A stretch of 64,000 bases of DNA from Capitella teleta (taxonomy: Eukaryota > Annelida > Polychaeta > Capitellidae), in the NCBI GenBank assembly GCA_000328365.1, contig KB305274.1:32362-96361 (forward strand), written 5' to 3'. Positions within the stretch are counted from its first letter, which is position 1; every line of letters begins with the position of its first letter. Below are positions 1-12,089 of this stretch, one piece after another. Made by a program: the position numbers and the translations under genes. The notes beneath the pieces are model-generated. The model was given only the letters and a program-made list of their open reading frames with translations. It was not told the origin of the DNA and searched no databases.

Positions 1-3000
1 GACGTCTTACATCCATGTACAATCAACGATTTGTTAGCATGATTCGTGGCCTAATATTTTCTCTCCGTAGTAAATTTGCAATCGATGAATTTATGACCCT
101 AAGCTGTCCTTCTCAAGTGACTTCGATGGGTTCTCTGAGTGGGTCATGTATGACGCGGAAAAGTTGTTCAAACTCATTGATTGATAGCGAATAGATCGCC
201 GAGAACAGTGACTCTTTCATGCCTTTAAAAAATGGTATGGTATCGTGTGATACACTCGTGGTTTAGGCAAAGTTCCTCTCAAAGTCAAGAGATCTTGACT
301 TTGAGAGTTATTTCATTTAATCTTCTTTCAACCCAATCATAATTATGGTAGCATGTCAATAAGTCGTGATCAGGAAGCTGATGAAAACATTGGATGTGGT
401 CGGTCTTCATTTCATGTGGCTTCATTTCTTTGACGACGATGAATCTCACGGGTGAGAGACCACAGATAGTCCTTGGCCTTTCACAAGTGATACTCTTGAT
501 AGAGGAAAATCTGTCTTCAAATTTTTATCTGATAACAATGAATACGAGAATAATAACAACAATGTTCCCCTTCATAAATCAAACAAATGACGGCTTATGA
601 AAATAAAGGAGTTCCATGGACCATTTAGGTTTCATCCTGAACTAGTATCTTATTCCAAGAATAATTGTGTTCCCTTTTTCCCCTTTTGGGGAGTATGTGA
701 AAAGGTGAGTTTGCGACCATCGTGTGCATAAATGGATACCTGTGATTGTCGGATGGTGCCTAAGGATTTGATGTCAGTGGTGTGGTTTGCATGCTTTAAT
801 TGTAATCTGCTTTTTTTTGTAGGTCAACATGATGCGATGCATTTTTACATTTAATGAATATACTTTGGTGCATAATAAACGCAACGATCTATCATTGGCT
901 TAATAATTAGTAAACCCAAGTTGGGATCTTCAAGAATATTCTACACGGTGCACAAGTCTATTCCCTTCATTTTCAAATCATTCGCGACCAAGAGATGTGT
1001 TTATTCTTCTTCTTTTTTCCCCCCACAGCCAATCCGTGAATCCCGGTAAACATTATTTCGAGTACTTCCATGACAAGATATTCTTTGATAGTCAATGAAA
1101 TTGACTGAAACGATATTCCAGCGATTGCTTTACTCAAAAGCAATCAGACATTTTAAAAATTTGCCCTCTGGGAAGGCTGACGGCTTCCCGAATGGCAGTA
1201 TCAAGAAACCTTCCAGAGCGTGGAGTTGATCCAAAAGTCACAAACCGCCAAATCAGATACCTGCAGTGTATCAACCACACACCAAATGCGTCAGCGAGCA
1301 GAAAATAACAGGTTGATTGACCTGGTTCTGGATGCCTAAAAGTGAGAACAAACCGAGTCGAGTGACAATTCCGGCGAGCTCCAGGTTCGGACTGTTAGGA
1401 CAGTAATTTTTACGGAATCTGTGACAGGGGAGGAATGTAACCGACCAATATCTGCAGAGAAACTTTTGGTATCGGCTCAGGTAGGGGAGTAAGGGGCTCA
1501 GATTCCCATGTAAAGACCCAATATCAGGGTTAGGAATATCCGGAGATCCGACTATTATAGCAAAATAATGCTCACTCATACCTCGCTATGGTCATCGCAG
1601 ACTTCTTGAAGAAGGAAAATGAACTCGCGACATTGCCATGGTTGGCAAGCCCCCAATTTATCACCAAATGAGCATTAATTTTATGGGATAAACTGAAGTC
1701 AGTAATTCCTCACCGCCTTCCGTCTTCCCACAATAGCAGAGGCCTGATTCAGGGCTGTAACTACATCCCATAGGGCAAAATTGAGAGTTTCACTGAGAAA
1801 TGAAAATCAAACATTTTTATATTGACCCCTTGTCGATTGTTCTTCCAGATAAACCAGGTTAATTCCATTTAGTTTCTTTGAAATTTCAGGAATATGTGCG
1901 CAAGCAGTTTAACTTGTTACACACGAGATTTCGTGTCTATGCTGCAAACCCGGAATGTGGTGTTGGCATAACCAAGGAGTTGATGTTTTTTATACCTAAG
2001 TACAATTTATGAGCTGATTTACTTTGAGGCTGTGACCCTCGTTCATTTTGGTTGTGACGCAACCAATCAACGTGTCACTCCCTGGAGGGTTTTTTTTTTT
2101 TTTTTTTTTTTGCTGATTTCGTTAGATTATTTTAGATGTGCAGTGTGCACCTCATGTGTGAATAGATAAGGAATTTGAGGAAGAAGGAGAAAAAAAGTTT
2201 TAGTACCGTTAATTATTGGAAAGATAGAGTGACATCACGGATTCTTTATCACCTATGAGATAAGCATCCTCGTGCCCCAGACAAATTTTCCTATATCCAG
2301 AGCGTATTTGGGATATAATTAGTAAGTCAATTATCAATTGAGTGAGTACCCCAGGCCTCTCTGCGCTCAAAGTAAATATAGTTGATTAGTAAAGCAATTC
2401 ACTAACATCCTTTAGTACTCGTGTTAGAGATGAATAAAAAACGTACTTGTATTCTTAATAAGGTGCAACTACTCAGATAATAATTATAGCCATTAATAGA
2501 AATAAATATGTTATCAATTAAGTCGAGTAGTTAATGGAACCTACCCCGACCTGACTCTACAACCCTCGATCGATTACAGTACTGCAGATGAAAGCCATGT
2601 CCAGAATTAGACCGCGAATTGCAACATTTTTACCACTAGAATAGCAGCTCCAAAAGAAAAGGAAAAACTTATAAAAATACAAGCAAGAGTCTCATGAAGG
2701 ATGTTTTACTAGAATAGAGCGCAAGTGGCGTTTACTTTTTTTTTTTTCCTTTTTTTTTTCTTTTTTTTTTTCTCTTCCTTACTGTACCTTTTTTTTTCTT
2801 TGTCCTTTTATACTATTTGGAACTCAAATAACTGAAAGTGAAATTTAGGAATCTCAAGACATTTTTACAATACAAAAGTGAAAATAATGTAAGCATTGCC
2901 TATTTTTCACAATCCTGTGAAAATAGCTGACCCTTCAAGCCTCATCTATTCTCACAGAATAAGAAGATCGGTTACTATGGCAATAGCATCTTGGGCAATT

Positions 3001-3236
3001 AGACTCGCAGGCTATCTTCACAGTCCTGTGAAAAATAGCCTCAAGCAATCGATTCAGCAATGAACAACAGAAGTCGTTTAATTAACAGATCTTTAAGTTG
3101 TATTACACCGCGTGTGCTTTAAGTTTTAAAATAACTTCCTAAGAAACTATGATTAACCTCTGTTACACACTATTCGTGAACATGCATATAAAGAAAACAG
3201 CAGTTTGCTTGCCTCTCATACTGCAGAACGAACTCT
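1..3236. other. Non-coding stretch, no gene recognised
   Basis: No frame on either strand gives a protein I recognise, and no clear exon with splice sites in phase. The stretch is AT-rich, with a T-run at 2090-2111 and a T/C-rich tract near 2739-2800. It may be intergenic or intronic. Confidence 0.5.
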
Positions 3237-3933
3237 TTGATCAAAATGTCCGACAACTTCCTTCAGCAGATTGGTTATCTTTCATCGTCCAACCGTCAAA
3301 GCTGCAAGATAAAGTCAGACCTTCATCAGGACTCCCAAGACCAAGAAGTTCAAGAACGTCTGACATCAAAGTACAAAACCCAAGGGTGGAATAGTCAAGA
3401 AGCAACAGTCAAAAGGTCAAGCGAAATTCACCAGCAACCAAGAAAAATGAGAACAGTCGATCAGAGTCCTGCACGGGTGCTAATCTTGGAATCAGACGCA
3501 ACACCATCTTTTGTCACAAGAAGCAGAAGAAACAGGCATCCAGCACACGGACAGCCCCATTCTCCATTTCCATCCGGGGAAAAATCAAGACGGCAAATGC
3601 CAACAAATGAAGTTACTGCCATGCGAACATCTTCGAAAATTGTCAACCGTATCCGAATTGAACGACTGACGGAAAAAGAAATATGAGACATCAGAAAGAT
3701 TCCCTCCAAAGGGGACAAATTGGCTGAGCCGAAACTCAATGATTCAGCGCGTGACATGGAAACAGGAGGGGACTGTAGTTCACCAGCGAGAAAAGACAAT
3801 GGTAGGTGAATTCAGCTACAGAAGGATTGCTACAGAAGATGGAAGGATTCTGGGACAAATTTATTACACAAAAATGATGCATCAGAAAAAAAGCAAAGAA
3901 GAAAAAAAAGTAAAACAACAACGCTTTCGTTAA
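3237..3933 (+). CDS. Doubtful hypothetical protein, two open stretches
   Basis: An open frame at 3237-3686 (149 codons) is followed in a different frame by another at 3739-3933 (64 codons). The first is rich in Ser, Arg, Gln and Lys without a globular pattern; the second ends in a strongly basic stretch (MHQKKSKEEKKVKQQ). No domain, signal peptide or membrane segment is visible. A short intron between 3660 and 3740 could join them, but I could not fix splice sites in phase. Composition is low-complexity and there is no family match I know, so it may be a chance ORF or an old transposon remnant. Expression data would decide. Confidence 0.2.
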
Positions 3934-4104
3934 AAAAAATCGTTGCAAAGGTGAGAGATTGAATGAAAAATTATGTTTTATGTAGCACTAGTGTGGATGA
4001 CATCAGGACAGAGATATTACAGGATTATATTTCAGTTAAGAGTATATTTTATATATCCACGATAATAGCATGGCAGACCTGACAGATTAACCTTTTCAGT
4101 CGAG

Positions 4105-4305
4105 CCGCCCATGGGGGGGGATATTTCACAAGCTATTAGCCCTTCGCATTTCTCACGTGCTCTCGGCATTGTGCTCGACCATACGCTCTCCATGGATCAT
4201 CACGTTGCTGGTGGCATACATATGTTACGTTCAGTTATGAACTTCGTATATCTCCTGACCCTTGTCGAATAAATCTATCTATCTATTTATCTATCTATAA
4301 TGGCT
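4105..4305 (+). mobile_element. LINE 3' end fragment with TCTA-type tail
   Basis: Reading 4160-4205 gives LGIVLDHTLSMDHHV, the LG-x-x-LD-x-x-LSM-x-x-HV pattern found downstream of the catalytic core in Jockey/CR1-type reverse transcriptases. It is followed at about 4269 by AATAAA and then a run of TCTA/TTTA units (about 4274-4300), as expected for the 3' end of a non-LTR retrotransposon. Only the last part of the element is present, consistent with 5' truncation. Confidence 0.55.
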
Positions 4306-5594
4306 GCGTATAATTCCATCTGTGTCGCCTCTTTTGGATTTGCCAAAAGCTAACAAAAGACGCCATCTCCGCCGGTGTCACTTCAAGCCTTTACTTTCGA
4401 GAAGCACTTGTGGCATGTGAACAACACACGAAATGCAATCAAAAGTATAAATTACATATTTAACATATTCGTTAGTTATTATTACTTTGGAGTTGCAATA
4501 AATATTGAAAATTAAAGAATGAAATATAAAAATGAACAATTATTGTAGGGTTTCAAATATTTTGCTGAAATAAATTATTAACAAAATAAAACAAAGCTGT
4601 TAAGGACAATTTTGTGATTTTCAATGGCAAACATCGTAAATCGAAATATAAAACAAGAAATCAGTCAGAGACGTGAACAGGAAATTTTGGGAAGTAATGA
4701 GGACAAAAATTGAAACCATAATGAACTCCGAAAGAAATTCATAGCGTTTTACGTATTATAAGCATTAACAATTTTTAACATCATATATCATGTAAAATAT
4801 TGATCTGACATCAAATATACTGACCAATATTATATTTCCACATTGATGTAATTTGATTTCAAAACTAACCATCATAAAGCAAGATATAGGCTAAATTTGG
4901 TTATGACCATATTTGGACATTCACAGATTATCGTACAAAAAGGGCACAATAAAGTATTGTTATATATCGACCAGACACTAAGGGCAATATTTATGGCGAA
5001 AAATAGCTGAAAAAACGTCATAACGACCTTGACCTTAAAATGACATAATTGAAAATTATAATTCGATAGAACAAAAATATTATGAACTATCACTGAGAAT
5101 TACAGCGTGATATCGTACTTTACGAAGAAGTTACATTAATTTGAGGAGTCACATTTTTACATTTTCGACCATTACGCAATAATTGTGCATCTGAGTATGT
5201 CAAGTATCAAGCTATCTTTCATCGATAATGATAAACTGAAAACTTAAAAATTAATGGTAAAATGAGAACGTTATGATCAATATTAAATGAGATATATTAT
5301 AGGTGATTTTGACCTGTTTTGGTCAGTGTGACCTTGACCTTTGACCTACAAAATTATCAAAGCCACGGATATTGTCATACTTAATAGATGTGTGAAAAAT
5401 GAAAGATGAACGATTGTTAGTTACGGAGAAATAGTTGACCCAAATCAGACACGGACAAAAAAAACAACCGAGCGAAATAGGAAAAAATTTTCTCCAGAAA
5501 AAAAAATCATAACAACAGTAAAATTATGAGAGGTAGATAATAAAACTGAAAAATAAAAACACACATGCACCTGTGTTACTGCGTTACTATTAAT

Positions 5595-5692
5595 GTGTAA
5601 GGCGTGCACACTCTTTTATTGTGAATAACGTTTAGATCTCTGTGGGTGTTTCGCTATATGAAATAAAATTTATTCTATTCTATTCTATTTTT
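5595..5692 (+). repeat. Retroposon-like 3' tail, (ATTCT)n
   Basis: The sequence runs through AAATAAAA at about 5662 straight into TTATTCTATTCTATTCTATT. An AATAAA-type signal followed at once by a short tandem tail is the typical 3' end of a LINE or SINE. The body is too short to classify. On the minus strand the same bases supply an AATAAA (5668-5673) that may serve the neighbouring zinc-finger gene. Confidence 0.4.
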
Positions 5693-5764
5693 TTATAAGT
5701 TGGATCAATTATATATAAACAAATCTGAAATAGAAACACAATTTTTATGAAAATAATTAAAATT

Positions 5765-7168
5765 TCAGACACCAGATGGTAGGTAACATATGGCCTGGCC
5801 AGGATGAATCAAGCGGATGTGGTTCTCTAGAGAGATCAATGGCATTTGATTATAAGCAGGACAGTATGGACATATCAACTGCATGTCTGGTTCATGCGTC
5901 AGCATATGTTGACGCAGATCATCTCTGCTTATTGTGATCACTGGGCAGCACGGGCACTTGTGATGTCCAGGATCGGCTTGGCTAACAGGAGGTGAAGGGT
6001 TCGATTGAACTGGTGGTCGATGCGGAGTTACATTGCAAATACTGACAATCTTCTTGGCCTCCGACTCTTCATCGGGAAGCTGTTGCACGGTGGGGGAAAC
6101 TCTGAATTCATCGGCATTCATCGTGAGATCCTCCATGAGGGGGGTGGGCTCCTTGGGGATATCCTGTGGGTAATGGAGATGAGCTGGCCCTCTGGATAAA
6201 GGAAGAGAATGCCTTCTGGTTTCATGCTGCAAAGGGGCACAGTGCATCAATGGAGGGGGTGGAAGGGATATGTCTTCAGTCAAAGACGGAGGCATGAATC
6301 TTGCAGGCAACACTGATGGCGCAGGTTGAGAGGACGCAGGCAACGGGGCTTCATGGTTAAGCACATCAGTTTCGACTGTGGAGTGCAATGCCTGGCCAGC
6401 TATCATGGGACGTACCATGTTGACAGGCACAGAGTTCTGGCGAGGTCTTGGAGGCACAGTGCACACCAAGAAATCATCTGATGAAGTGTCGTCTAAAGGC
6501 CTGAACTCAAAAAACTTGGTTTCATCAACGAGAGAGCACAGATCACTTAGGCCTCCTGGGTGGGAGTCGCGAATGTGTCCCATCATGAATTTCTTATAAT
6601 TCTTCTCTGGACAACGAGCACAAGTGAAGAAATAATCTATGTTGTGAACATCCAAATGATCCACCATCGGCTCCTTCTCAGAGGCAGAAAAACTGCAAAG
6701 ATGGCAGAAGTACTTTCCCACTAAAGACGGCTGTGTAACTGGTTTGTCAGCCAGACTAATGATACTCGAGCCGCCCTCTTCACTCTGCTCTCTTTCCTCA
6801 CTCAATACATGCTCTTCAAGAATATCCTTTGCATTTGCAGGATGTACCACACTCGTCACTGCACTGTTCAGCACCTGGTTCAGAATTTGTTTGTTAGAAT
6901 GACACTCTTAATGCGTTGAAACTACCTTTTGAGGGGGATTAGCAAAATCCGACATAGGATTCACTTTATTCACGGAACCTTGAGGGACACCAAACATCAT
7001 TCTCAGGGGATTGTCTCCATCTGGTGATGCGGACTTCCTGACAGGGAAGCTTTTGTGGACGGTTGCTTTTCTGCGGTTCTTGGGTGATGTTTCTAGCTCC
7101 GGTTGTGTTTGGGCAGAACAAGGCTCGTCAGGCAAAGAACTCATCACAGGCTGCTCATTAGGGGGCAC
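5765..7168 (-). CDS. C2H2 zinc-finger protein, 5' end not resolved
   Basis: Two minus-strand exons are seen: 6926-7168 (upstream limit uncertain) and 5765-6874, joined by a 51-nt phase-0 intron (6875-6925; GTAGTT...AACCAG with a CTAAC branch-like site). The product ends AICYLPSGV. The large exon encodes four C2H2 fingers in two pairs: one pair near its N-terminal quarter (CHLC...H-x3-H and CARC...H-x4-H) and one pair at the C-terminus (CPCC...H-x3-H and CPYC...H-x4-H), separated by about 150 residues rich in Pro, Ser and acidic residues. The fingers lack the TGEKP linkers of tandem DNA-binding arrays, so RNA or protein binding is as likely as DNA binding. A nuclear regulatory role is an inference from the family. 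An upstream open stretch at about 7190-7290 may be another exon, but I could not join it in phase. The family beyond C2H2 is not recognised. Confidence 0.7.
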
Positions 7169-8146
7169 TTGTCTTTCAGAATTTAGGTCTCATAGACAAC
7201 TACGTCAGTTGGTGTTGTTGAAATATCCTGTTCCGCGACTGGAGTCTTAGGAACAGACAGAATACAGTCGCTGCTAGATAATTATTTTCTAATGGCACTG
7301 AAACGAGAATCATTTGTTTTATAGTGACCGTATCAAAAGGTGGAATTGGGGGAGGGATTGTAACGACGATTCTAGAGAAATGAACATTAACAGGAATGCC
7401 GGGATGCTGGGTGAGATATGGGATATACAGGGTGATTCGAAAGTACAGTATATTTACAAGTAATAGGAATTTTTCAGCCTTGCGTTAAGTGTTACAAAGA
7501 TGCCATTTTCTATCAAAGTGCGCGCTGTATCTCAAAATAATCGCCGTTTATAGTTGGAATCATCTCTTATAAAATCTATTAGTCCTTTTATGGGATCAGT
7601 TTGTTGCAAATATTTCAGAAATGCTGCATTAACGACGCCGCCTCAAAGCGCGCATTCGTTATTCTGCTCAGAGCATCATAGACCGCAAACAAACATGCGT
7701 ACACAATCACCAAATATTCGACTTCAAATCAAAACTTTTTATAATCAAGTACCATACACATTATCTTATTATAGAAGTTTAGTACATGATAAAAATATTC
7801 TCATTTCAATAATGCTATTTCTTCTCTGCCCATGGGAGTCTTAGATGCAAATCTTGATAGATATTGTTTTATGTGATCAGCCTCTAATTAGCAAATGTGA
7901 ACCATACAAGTATCCATTGATTGCATATATTATGATCTAATACTATAGTAAAAACAATGCTATAATACAATTATATTTTACACCGTGTATAACGACCATG
8001 ATCGACTCATCCGGTTAATTTCGGCTCAAAGCAGCAGAGACTGCAATCAAGCAGATGTGCACAATGGCACTATCACCAAATCTGCAATTTCAATTCAAAA
8101 GCTTTCTGTAATTCTCTTTATTAGAATTTAAAGGTCAGCACAAGTG

Positions 8147-8178
<32 letters not shown>

Positions 8179-8179
8179 T

Positions 8180-8300
8180 AGGCTAAGGTTCGGGCACAGG
8201 GCAATTATATCGTCACTGTTTTAGCCATTTGCGGTTTCAAAATGTTTATTTAATGAGATAGAAAGAGAGTCTCCTACCTCTCCGGGGTACCACAGTTTTT
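8180..8300 (-). repeat. Dispersed repeat, copy 1 of an inverted pair
   Basis: This block (GGGCACAGG ... GCCATTTGCGG-TTTCAAAATG) matches the reverse complement of 19235-19362, with the same order of conserved blocks and about 70 percent identity by eye. It is preceded by a poly-A run at about 8147-8174. Family unknown. Confidence 0.55.
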
Positions 8301-8401
8301 ATCGACGCACTCACAATATAATTTAATGCTCAAATACGACTACAATACTTGTAACACACACTTGACTAGGTCGGAAATAATAACACATAAACATGATACT
8401 C

Positions 8402-8808
8402 TTAAAGAGGACCTCTGTGAATTTCGGACACTTTTTAGATCGATTCAACGGGCTTTTGTGAGTGACGAGAGACCATTTTGGAGCATTTTTGTCAACTGTG
8501 AATGATATTCAAGACAAATTAAAATATGAATTTCTTGCTCAGGCAGAATAGACTGAAACGAGATGAATGCAAGATTTCTTTTATGAGAACTGCTGAAAGA
8601 TCTGCTCACTCAATGGCTCCCATTGTGTACAATATGAGAATAACTTCTATCCCATCACTACAGTCTGAAATCGAACGCGATGAATCTACGAATTAGCCCA
8701 CAGCAAGCGTATCATCTAAAAATGTGTCAGTCAAAAGGCGTATTTGTCTTTCGGGATACATCCTTTATCACGTGTTACGGGTTCAAAACAATCAGAGATC
8801 CTCTTTAA
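8402..8808. mobile_element. TTAA-ended MITE, 407 bp
   Basis: The ends are inverted repeats: TTAAAGAGGACCTCTG at the left and, on the other strand, TTAAAGAGGATCTCTG at the right (15 of 16 bases). TTAA at both ends fits target duplication by piggyBac or Kolobok-type transposases. No ORF of note lies inside, so it is a non-autonomous element. It sits inside the 7428-15695 interval. Confidence 0.75.
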
Positions 8809-8984
8809 CGCTATGTAATGTATAACCCCAGTTATCAGTACGTGTCGTCGCACATGCGCAGTCAATGTTGAATGCCGCCAAGTTCATTTTTAACTTATTT
8901 GCGTGTATATGCCTGTAGATGGTGCTTCTTCTTCTGATGAATTTGATGAATCTACGTAACTAGCGAAATAATCGGAGTTGTGTC

Positions 8985-9765
8985 ATCTGTAAGTCATGAT
9001 AATGTTATAATAGGAGGGGATTTTAACTCTGATATGACTCGTAACAGCCCAAATACACGTGCACCATTTGAATTTTGTAGATCCGAAAGGCTTTTTTAAT
9101 CTCTAGATATCGATGGTGTAATTATTGACTACTCATATAAAAGCAAGAGTACTGGAGCGACCTCTTGTATTGATCATATCTTGTTTACGTACCATAATCT
9201 GTTATCGTTATTTGTATTCTCGGGTGTATTGCATGACGTTGATAATTTCTCGGATCACGATCCAATATATTTGTGTACCTCTCTTAAAGGATCTGAAATT
9301 CGTAATGGACACTCAGAATCGTTAAGAGTACCTTAGCAATCAGCCAGTAATGATCAGACTGTGAGTTACAAACTTGCATTGAATGATCTGTTATCTCGTG
9401 TTAACCTCGCAAATTGTGTCTGTGAGTGTTCGGATGAAACATGCCTTGATCACCATGAACTCATTTTTCGATTTCATGACGATATAATTTCTGTATGCGT
9501 GGATGCTGCTAATGCATCCATCGGGTCCACCGTTAATCGACCGAGAGTAAAGCCGGGTGGTCACACTTCGTTAAAACTAAGCGCATCGAAGCGTTGAATT
9601 GGCACCGTGTTTGGAAAGAAAGAGACAGACCTGATAGCGGACCGATTTTTGGAATGCGTAAAAAAACAAAGCTGGCAACCATACCCCTGTTCGCTTCACT
9701 CGTAAACAAGAGCAATCGTTACGCGATGCCTTTCTGACAAAGGCTATGAGTGATCTTGACTACGG
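8985..9765 (+). mobile_element. LINE fragment A (endonuclease C-terminal part)
   Basis: Translation from about 8998 gives VIIGGDFNSDM, then IDYSYKSKSTGATSCIDHIL and NFSDHDPIYL. These are the GGDFN and SDH motifs of the apurinic-type endonuclease of non-LTR retrotransposons, followed by the KPGW...W linker typical of the same family as fragment C. Reading requires frame changes and contains stops (for example after ERLF near 9098), so the copy is dead. It stops at about 9765, where fragment B begins. Confidence 0.75.
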
Positions 9766-9774
9766 TTAGTTTCG

Positions 9775-12080
9775 GTGGGAAGTCAAGCGGTAAAAAGACT
9801 CTCAAAAACCCGTTTTAATGTTCATTCATGTCAAATGTACATTCATGCCTATCCAGAAATTCTAGCATCCTCTGTCCTACTAGTATCCTCTGTCCTATAC
9901 TCCTACCATACTCTTCTACCAGCCCAAACTTTAAAAACCTCCAGAATGAACATGGACCAATCTAAAATTAATTATAAAACTAATGCTGAAATAATGCCAT
10001 TTAGCCAGCTGAGCAATTACCAACTCAGTCTGGTATTTCAGTCAGCTAAACGTAAATATACAGAAATGCTGGAAAACAACCCCCTTCAAGCAAAACTATT
10101 GCAAGATATCCCAAATCTACTGCCTCAAAACCTGAAATGCCAATATCATGATGACAACTCTTTCAATAATTTGACTAATGGCAAGAGTCCATCGCTATCC
10201 CTTTTGCATATTAATCTACAGTCATCAACCAGGAACTATAGCTTACTCAAAGCCTACCTCTCTAACCTCAACTTGGATTTTGACATCATTGGAGTCAGTG
10301 AAGCAGGAGTTAACAATGCCAACCTGATAAAAAACACCTTCAATAGCCATTTTATAATGTATAAAAAGCCTTCAGATGAAACTACAAAAGGCGGTGCAGC
10401 CTTCTTCAACCGTAAAGAACTATTTGACTCACTTACTGCTCGAAATGATTTTGAACTTAACCTGCCCCTAGTAGAGGACCTATGGATCCAAGTTGACAAC
10501 ACTGTCATTGCTGTTATCTACAGACACCCTAAGGCTAATAGCACAGAGTTCACAGAAAAGCTTGAACTAAACCTGGAGAAAATAATTAACGAAAATAAAA
10601 TTGGCCTAGTCTGTGGTGATATCAATATTAATTTAATGGACATGACATCAGCTGATGTTTAACTTTATACTGACACTTTGCTTAAACATAACTTCATTCC
10701 GACATTATCTCTCCCAACTCGAATAACTGATCACTCATTAACACTCATTGATCATATTAATCTATACAGGCCTCTGAGCGAAATCAACTCTATAGCCACC
10801 AGTGCCAGTGGTAATATTGTTTTTTCTTTATATTTCAGACCACCTGCCTAACTTTATTCTTTTTGGAGGCAAATGCAACAAAGCTGATAAAAGACCATAC
10901 ATACGTATCTACTCTGAGCGCAACATAACAAAATTTCAGAATATTCTTCAGACAGCTAACTGGAGCAGTGTCCTTAATTGCGTTGATGCAAATGCTGCCT
11001 ACATAAAATTCACTGACATATTTTCCTCTGCCTTTAATGAAAGTTATCCTATAAAAACAAGCTGCTAGCAACCATTGAGCTAGCAAAAAAGACCTACTAT
11101 ACTGAAAAGTTGGCCTCCGATAAAGCAAAATTACAAGATGTTTGGAAAGTGTACTCTGAACTACTCGGGAGGACAAAATCGTGTCACTCATCTAAAGTGT
11201 CAAAGGTGATCTATAATGGACAGGTGAACAACACAAACAAAACCATCGCCAATGCTTTTAATGAATATTTCTCTACAATTGGTACTAATTTGGCAGGACA
11301 GCATTACAGTCGAATTAATTATCAACAATACCTCACCAAACCTCAAAATATCCATACCATGTTCACTGCTCCAGTTTCTACTGTAGAAGTAAATGAACTA
11401 GTACTCAAGCTCTCACCTCACAAAGCGGCAGGAATCGATGGTCTTAATGCAAAAACTGTTAAAAACGCACTTCCCACTATTTTAGACCCCATAACCCACG
11501 TATATAACCTCTCCCTCTCACAAGAATGTGTACCAGAGCAGCTAAAAATCAGCAAAGTTATACTTACGAAACATTTCTACCTGGGAACTAAAGACCAATA
11601 TGCCTGCTGAGCATCTTTGATAAAATACTGGAGAGACTTATGTACACAAGACTTCACTCCTTTCTATCTAAACATAGTATACTCTATGACTATCAATTCG
11701 GCTTTAGAAGTCGCCACTCAACAACGCTCACGGTCACTGAAATTATTGATAATATCAGAGAGGAGCTGGATAAATCAAATCACGTCATAGGTTGACCTTG
11801 ATCTATCGAAGGCTTTCGATTGTGTTGACCATGGCATTGTACTTCATAAGCTTTCAGAAGACATTCGTTAATAACACATTGTCTGATGCATGCCCTGTAA
11901 GGATAGGTGTCCCCCAAGGATCAGTGTTGGGGCCAATATTATTCCTTATATACGTTAATGACATTGCTGAATGCATACATAATGGCCAAGTTCGCCTTTT
12001 TGGAGATGATACCAATCTATTTTTCTCAGGTAAATCTATTGACCAAGTAACGGCTGATGCCAATGACTCCCTAGTCCAAT
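9775..12080 (+). mobile_element. LINE fragment B (endonuclease and reverse transcriptase)
   Basis: An open stretch at 9775-10662 encodes an endonuclease N-terminal region (LLHINLQSS, DIIGVSEAG, VIYRHP, LVCGDININL). After a break, 11110-11610 gives the start of a reverse transcriptase (FNEYFSTIGTNLA, HKAAGIDGLNAKT) and 11792-12100 gives GVPQGSVLGPILFLIYVNDI followed by FGDD in place of the usual FADD/YADD box. Several stops and frame changes separate the parts. The family is Jockey/CR1-like by motif; clade not certain. It is cut off just after the catalytic box and abuts fragment C at about 12090, with no 3' tail. Confidence 0.85.
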
Positions 12081-12089
12081 GGCTAGGGA

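Noticed and set aside
394-600. Open frame of 68 codons
   Set aside because: No domain, no splice support and AT-rich composition; frames of this size are expected by chance.
1271-1579. Minus-strand open frame of 102 codons
   Set aside because: Does not resemble a known protein, has no neighbour exon in phase, and the sequence next to it is non-coding in character.
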